DNA of 64,000 nt from Yamadazyma tenuis (taxonomy: Eukaryota; Ascomycota; Pichiomycetes; Serinales; Debaryomycetaceae), in assembly GCF_029203305.1 (NCBI RefSeq), contig NC_089462.1:1364001-1428000 (forward strand), written 5' to 3'. A program made the translations under genes and the position numbers. Shown here in pieces: positions 61,001-64,000 of the stretch (the first letter of the stretch is position 1; each line of letters begins with the position of its first letter). The notes under the pieces were generated by a model. It was not told where the DNA came from, ran no database searches, and saw nothing but the letters and a program-made list of their open reading frames with translations.

Positions 61001-61245
61001 GGGTGATGATGTGGCTCTGTATTCAGGGTCAAGACAAAAAAACCGCCACTATTAGCATCAAAAGAATCATAAATGTGATTAAAACACACAGAGTCCTGCC
61101 CATACGAACATACTGTATGGAGCTTTTTTATGAAATACTTTTGGAGAGACATGACCCAAAACATGAAGAGTTAGAGACCCTTGACATTGATGACAAACAG
61201 CTGGTTGATCACATCACCAAATATTTATTGACATTATATACGTAA
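58084..61245 (+). CDS. CIN1: Tubulin-folding cofactor D (Cin1)
   Basis: A 1053-residue all-helical HEAT-repeat protein that captures beta-tubulin and, with cofactors C and E and Cin4, assembles the alpha/beta dimer. The N-terminal region includes the family landmarks LAKVRGFKPISNFFPSDVYMV (about residues 99-119) and LLWLTNLVLVPF. RRCGVSVLQEVVGRIGN (about 480-496) matches the TBCD core, R.AA.AA.QE.VGR. The C-terminus has further HEAT pairs (LRVMMWLCIQG, RVLPIRTYCMELFYEIL). Length matches S. cerevisiae Cin1 (1014). Convergent with the next gene, 6 nt between the stops. Confidence 0.92.
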   Translation: MELDEYESDDLLNALSRQSDQLILQITNKVQRLPLDHSHIVVDSIVNLINEFEMGPNLLDSVLTPIIESLIQFYINEWDKTNFPNEMTRAIGVVVYNLAKVRGFKPISNFFPSDVYMVIKILAMLQRNDLDENETFFNLLWLTNLVLVPFSFEKHMINNFFDISLFHLKKHSNGSKNQQCSLILMSRFLSRPDLIQLGYLDEYLCGLFENWDETIESEKLGHFMVINKLLKICPKSSILTYTNKIYDQIIQLELMNLKIGRMNKLNLLFIIKILCKLAEDFAAENQYSLIEKIMDNLINDVLKFFNESLETNLRYKLSKSLSGISKSLVRVVNYHEQILIYLIQQLDLSIDISEPSDYSSISMSTFLDVDIDFDQISIATYHTILLYLGYMALNRILPLHIYPAALSIVHKTLFTHQRRYSNNVGNQLKDSSCFILWSIMKSLSTSDYEQLESTNPTMFMQLFIDLIEVSIFDKDLIIRRCGVSVLQEVVGRIGNRLIKTEDRMLKGQQTILFVEIFASNNVSTVSESFKSLDKLLGMGLDKGLLVEMIIRNILKNDDDFEYQKLLSSKLIQFMKTSSEANLPLSISRPVPDYMAISNTFAEMNHSLYLQSELWRNFEDTNEHTKIVDIKDFSDGKAEDFIEFVAYRCNAGCVDDLEHFFEKIVHTKRDTSDRLVKLFTLMSKKRIGISDNVFKTVAHYLPASFTKSIFYLETLTQPQIQRLLLIVHSAHLDYEIRFNLIVCLHKVYSSSKLINANQLNHLIELLNDYTTTEQGDVGSKIREALLNFIQDFLPAFIASASTLTESLWRISGEPIGKLRTKAFSILLKLNGVDFSLETMSEYSYYKHLFQFYDSNASTQEEVTQFWKGIILSIGGLTGETTNIKASFKQFILYLDMKDQDGKNSIFKEILSLITKKNIELQKTLKEYMHGLNLMVKMFESNSYVPTEYLSSLYVKAYNLQINCSNLIRIKLSLRVMMWLCIQGQDKKTATISIKRIINVIKTHRVLPIRTYCMELFYEILLERHDPKHEELETLDIDDKQLVDHITKYLLTLYT

Positions 61246-61251
61246 ATATCG

Positions 61252-61500
61252 TTACAATCCAACAATCAAGTTGTCAGAAGAGCTGAGGAATTTCTGGTTT
61301 CTCTTTTTCAAATCTTCCTGTTGAACGTTAAAAAGGCTTTTGTTCATGGGGAGTGACTGAATTATAGGGGACTTAACTGAGTTCTGTCCTTCATTAGCAG
61401 ATACAGGCTTGGAGACAGTTTGTTGTTGGGACTCAGGAAGTTGGGTGGGTGTCACGGAAACATTAGGATTGGAGAGTCTTCTGAGAAATTGGTAAACCAT
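61252..61500 (-). CDS. Short orphan protein, possibly mitochondrial
   Basis: An 82-residue ATG ORF that ends 6 nt from the CIN1 stop without overlapping it. The N-terminus MVYQFLRRLSNPNVSV is basic and could be an import signal. The middle is Gln/Ser-rich, and the C-terminal half (MNKSLFNVQQEDLKKRNQKFL) is helical. I do not recognise it. Clean position between two genes and an AT-rich upstream flank support a real gene. Confidence 0.5.
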   Translation of the reverse strand: MVYQFLRRLSNPNVSVTPTQLPESQQQTVSKPVSANEGQNSVKSPIIQSLPMNKSLFNVQQEDLKKRNQKFLSSSDNLIVGL

Positions 61501-61758
61501 AATACTTCAAGATGAAAATTAGTTTTTTTGTTTGATTTGGGCAGATAATTGGGGTTTTATAGGCCAAAAATGTGGGGAGCATGAAACGTGCAGGAGCGTG
61601 CCTGAGATAAGTCAAAAAAAAAAGATTGGAGATATGGCGCAACATGACGCAAAAAGATAACGCAATAATTTATTGAATACATATGACACAAATTGCGACA
61701 TCCAGATTATACGGGTGTGCCATTCATCTGAAAACACTGTACACAAAAATGAGCTGAT
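61501..61758. other. Intergenic region
   Basis: A 258-nt spacer between two minus-strand genes, with A-rich runs near 61615-61625. Nothing else is seen. Confidence 0.5.
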
Positions 61759-63999
61759 CTAGTGGGGAGATGTGTTGGTGCTAGCCCCTGATTTCCTATA
61801 ACTTTCTAGACCAGTAGGTGACCCATGCCCATTTTTGAGGCTCATCAAGTCATTCACGGCTAATTGTTCACGCTTCACCAAATCGTCGTCTCTTTTTGAT
61901 GGCGCAATCACATAATCCTTGGATTTGGTAAAGTTCCCAGCAATGGTGTGAGTAGGGAAGTTATCTTCCGGGAGAAGATAATCAAGCTTGGAAATGGAAG
62001 GGATTTTGGGTAAATTTGGTGGGTATTTTGGAGGATTGGAACTGGTGTAGAAATTATGAATTGATGGAGGTGGACTGAACTGAACAGTGGGTTCTGGTTT
62101 GACGGTAGCTTTAGTGGTTTTTGGTGTTTCGTCTACTGGAGTATGCAATTTGTGCTTCAACTTCTGTCTTCTTTTTGCCAACTCTTTGATTTGGTTCATC
62201 TTATATTTGATGAACTTCAAGATTTTCAAAATCTTCAAATCTTCATCCATTTCCTCGTCATCCCAGTCTATTTCAGAGATCTGGTTGAAACCAGAAAAGT
62301 AGTCTGTGTTTTCAAACTCAAGCTGGTAGTCGACATAATCTTCTTCATTTTCTTCTTCTTCGATTCTTTGTTCTCTCAAAATTTGGTCCTTTAACTCGTC
62401 GTTCATTAACTTGTTGTAGAGCTCATCTTCCTTTAACTTGGAGATTCCAGTACTATTCTTTTTCTTTGAATTCAACTGATAGTTCACAAATACCTTGATA
62501 AAAACATCCACACTCACATTCACTAAGTCGTTCAACGAGGAGTCAATTTGGTTGTTCTTTTTGATGGACTTGATGGAGCAAATGAGAATATAAAGCATTT
62601 GCAAAAGAATAGTTTTCTTGAGGTTGATAACCGTCATCGACAACCCATTGAGCATGAAGTTGAACGGAGATGAAGGAAGCGTCTTACTCTTAAAGCTGAA
62701 ACTGGGTGCTTGGTTGCTGGTTCTTCTTCGCTTTGCCAGAAAATCATTAATGACAAACCCATCTTCGTCAACATCGATACCCAAACTATCCAAAATCACT
62801 GGGTTTGTACCAGTACTATGTGGATTATGATGAATGAAACTTTTAGATACAGTCAAAGCGGGGTCACTTGCCCCATCAACAGCCTGTGTAACATGAGAGA
62901 AGATCACCACAAAGTATCCCAAGAGTTCCTTAGAAATCTCCACAATCTTACTATAGTAATGAGCAGATAATTCTTTATCGACAATGAAGTTGAGGTAGTT
63001 CAGACTTCTTATCACAAGATAATGGAAGTTCAATTGAATCTGGATCATTTTAACAGTTGTACTGATATCAGGAAGTCCATTCTCCAAGTAATAATTCATC
63101 TCCTCTTCCGTTATACCGGTGTTTGCAAGATCCGTCAAATTGTTGATCTTAATGGAATGATACAAACTGGTATCTCCATAGTCGTATGATATCTTAGATA
63201 GATTCATTTTGTACTCTAAAGGCACCAAATTCAACGTCTTAGTTTTCAAAGATTCTCTCCATGCTGCTAAATTGTTATCAATGGTGACAAACTGGTTGAA
63301 ATTATAATTCAAATTTCCATCATTACCATCACCATCATCATCGTTTAAGATCCAGTCAAGATTTTTGGGATGATGTTGCTGACTCTTTTTGTTGGAGTGA
63401 TTACTGCCCTTCAAGTACTGGTAATAGTTAGGAGAAAAAGACGAAGGGATGATGATATTGACTAAGTTCAAAAACTCGATGCTGGGTTTCAAGAGCGTTT
63501 TGAATAACTCATCAACATGTTCATCATCATCTTCAGTAGGTGCAATTTCACTTTCCAACAACAGACTTAATTTTTCTGGAGTTAATTGGAAATATCTGTC
63601 AATGGTTACTGGATTGATAACTGTGGTGTTCAAGCTTGGCTTGAAACCAAACTTCAAGTTGAAACATTTCAAAAGAACCTTGAAAACCCAGAAAATTTTG
63701 ACTCTGTCTCTCCTTTGCTGAATATCCAATGATAAATCATTGAAGAACAAGTTCTTGGAGTTCAAATTGATCCCGAGAACACCAATGAAAGCATTAATCA
63801 AGGAAGACAACACTAAAGATTTTTCCTTATTGTTGGTCAATAAGGAGTAGTAAAGGAACAAAAGACAAGTCTGTAACTGGCTGATGGATACATGGAACAC
63901 ATTCAAATAAGGAAGAAAATCATATAACGACCTTATGATATTCTTATTTTTCGAAGAAGATCTGCTGTTGAGGGCATAGTAAGGACTCGAATGGTTCAA
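61759..63999 (-). CDS. Zinc-cluster-type transcription factor, N-terminus beyond window
   Basis: At least 746 residues; the frame runs off the right edge, so the DNA-binding domain is not seen. The first part has the fungal middle-homology pattern: NVFHVSISQLQTCLLFLYYSLL, SSLINAFIGVLGINLN and RRDRVKIFWVFKVLLKCFNLKFGF (about residues 35-120 of the visible part), where zinc-cluster factors have A..LGLH...RRR.WW..Y..D......G. An Asp/Asn-rich loop, a Ser-rich part, an acidic/basic helical segment (about 575-610) and a Pro-rich C-terminus follow. No orthologue can be named. The right-hand end is not a start: its last visible codon is TTG. Confidence 0.75.
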   Translation of the reverse strand: MNHSSPYYALNSRSSSKNKNIIRSLYDFLPYLNVFHVSISQLQTCLLFLYYSLLTNNKEKSLVLSSLINAFIGVLGINLNSKNLFFNDLSLDIQQRRDRVKIFWVFKVLLKCFNLKFGFKPSLNTTVINPVTIDRYFQLTPEKLSLLLESEIAPTEDDDEHVDELFKTLLKPSIEFLNLVNIIIPSSFSPNYYQYLKGSNHSNKKSQQHHPKNLDWILNDDDGDGNDGNLNYNFNQFVTIDNNLAAWRESLKTKTLNLVPLEYKMNLSKISYDYGDTSLYHSIKINNLTDLANTGITEEEMNYYLENGLPDISTTVKMIQIQLNFHYLVIRSLNYLNFIVDKELSAHYYSKIVEISKELLGYFVVIFSHVTQAVDGASDPALTVSKSFIHHNPHSTGTNPVILDSLGIDVDEDGFVINDFLAKRRRTSNQAPSFSFKSKTLPSSPFNFMLNGLSMTVINLKKTILLQMLYILICSIKSIKKNNQIDSSLNDLVNVSVDVFIKVFVNYQLNSKKKNSTGISKLKEDELYNKLMNDELKDQILREQRIEEEENEEDYVDYQLEFENTDYFSGFNQISEIDWDDEEMDEDLKILKILKFIKYKMNQIKELAKRRQKLKHKLHTPVDETPKTTKATVKPEPTVQFSPPPSIHNFYTSSNPPKYPPNLPKIPSISKLDYLLPEDNFPTHTIAGNFTKSKDYVIAPSKRDDDLVKREQLAVNDLMSLKNGHGSPTGLESYRKSGASTNTSPH

Positions 64000-64000
64000 G

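Noticed and set aside
1..64000. CRISPR arrays, bacterial operons, phage or prophage genes
   Set aside because: The sequence is clearly nuclear yeast DNA. No direct-repeat array or bacterial gene organisation is present.

Overview
The window is nuclear DNA from a budding yeast, most likely a CTG-clade species (Debaryomycetaceae / Candida-Debaryomyces-Scheffersomyces group). The genes are compact and almost intron-free, with yeast splice signals (GTATGT ... TACTAAC ... TAG) and an intron-containing tRNA-Phe of yeast type. The order RLI1-ARX1-BMH1-CDC12-ARO80 agrees with what I remember of Candida albicans gene numbering. A homologue of the complex I assembly factor NDUFAF5 fits a yeast that kept respiratory complex I. 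In-frame CTG codons are few and fall where homologues have Ser or polar residues. The clearest is the MDDF-S position of gamma-glutamyltransferase, which supports CUG = Ser. Read any Leu encoded by CTG as Ser. I cannot name the species.

Layout. 0.6-10 kb: RLI1, ARX1, BMH1 (with a predicted 5'-UTR intron), CDC12 and ARO80, all on the plus strand. 10-14.7 kb: a zinc-cluster regulator, a secreted SUN-family wall protein (both minus) and the tRNA-splicing endonuclease subunit SEN15 (plus). 14.8-21.4 kb: a DLT1-like membrane protein (minus), gamma-glutamyltransferase ECM38 and a carnitine acetyltransferase (both plus). 21.6-30.1 kb: fatty acid synthase alpha subunit FAS2 and an LRR protein (minus). 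30.9-33.3 kb: a beta-propeller-like protein and a tandem tRNA-Arg(UCU)/tRNA-Phe(GAA) unit. 33.3-45.4 kb: a Pho85-type cyclin, the ribosome-assembly GTPase BMS1, a divergent unknown gene, an FLC/TRP-like membrane protein and a peroxisomal-type Lon protease. 45.8-53 kb: an NDUFAF5 homologue, a Lac12-like sugar transporter, a small P-loop kinase and a full-length Gal4/Lac9-like activator. 53-64 kb: a mitochondrial PPR-like protein, an orphan gene, a gene-poor stretch with a possible microprotein and an ORF relic, MRPL33, tubulin cofactor D (CIN1), a short orphan gene and the 3' part of another zinc-cluster-type regulator cut by the window end.

Connections. RLI1, ARX1 and BMS1 act in ribosome assembly or recycling. 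ARX1 and BMS1 carry PAC and RRPE elements of the ribosome-biogenesis regulon close to their starts. SEN15 (tRNA splicing) lies in the same window as an intron-containing tRNA. FAS2, the carnitine acetyltransferase and the peroxisomal-type Lon belong to acyl/acetyl and peroxisome metabolism. The Lac12-like transporter next to a Gal4/Lac9-like activator could be a small sugar-use locus. I saw no mobile element, CRISPR array or clear foreign island. The points most worth testing are the transporter/Gal4-like pair, the untypical C-terminus of the Lon protease, the two possible N-termini of the gene at 38.1-39.4 kb, the tRNA dimer, and the microprotein and ORF relic at 56.8-57.5 kb.
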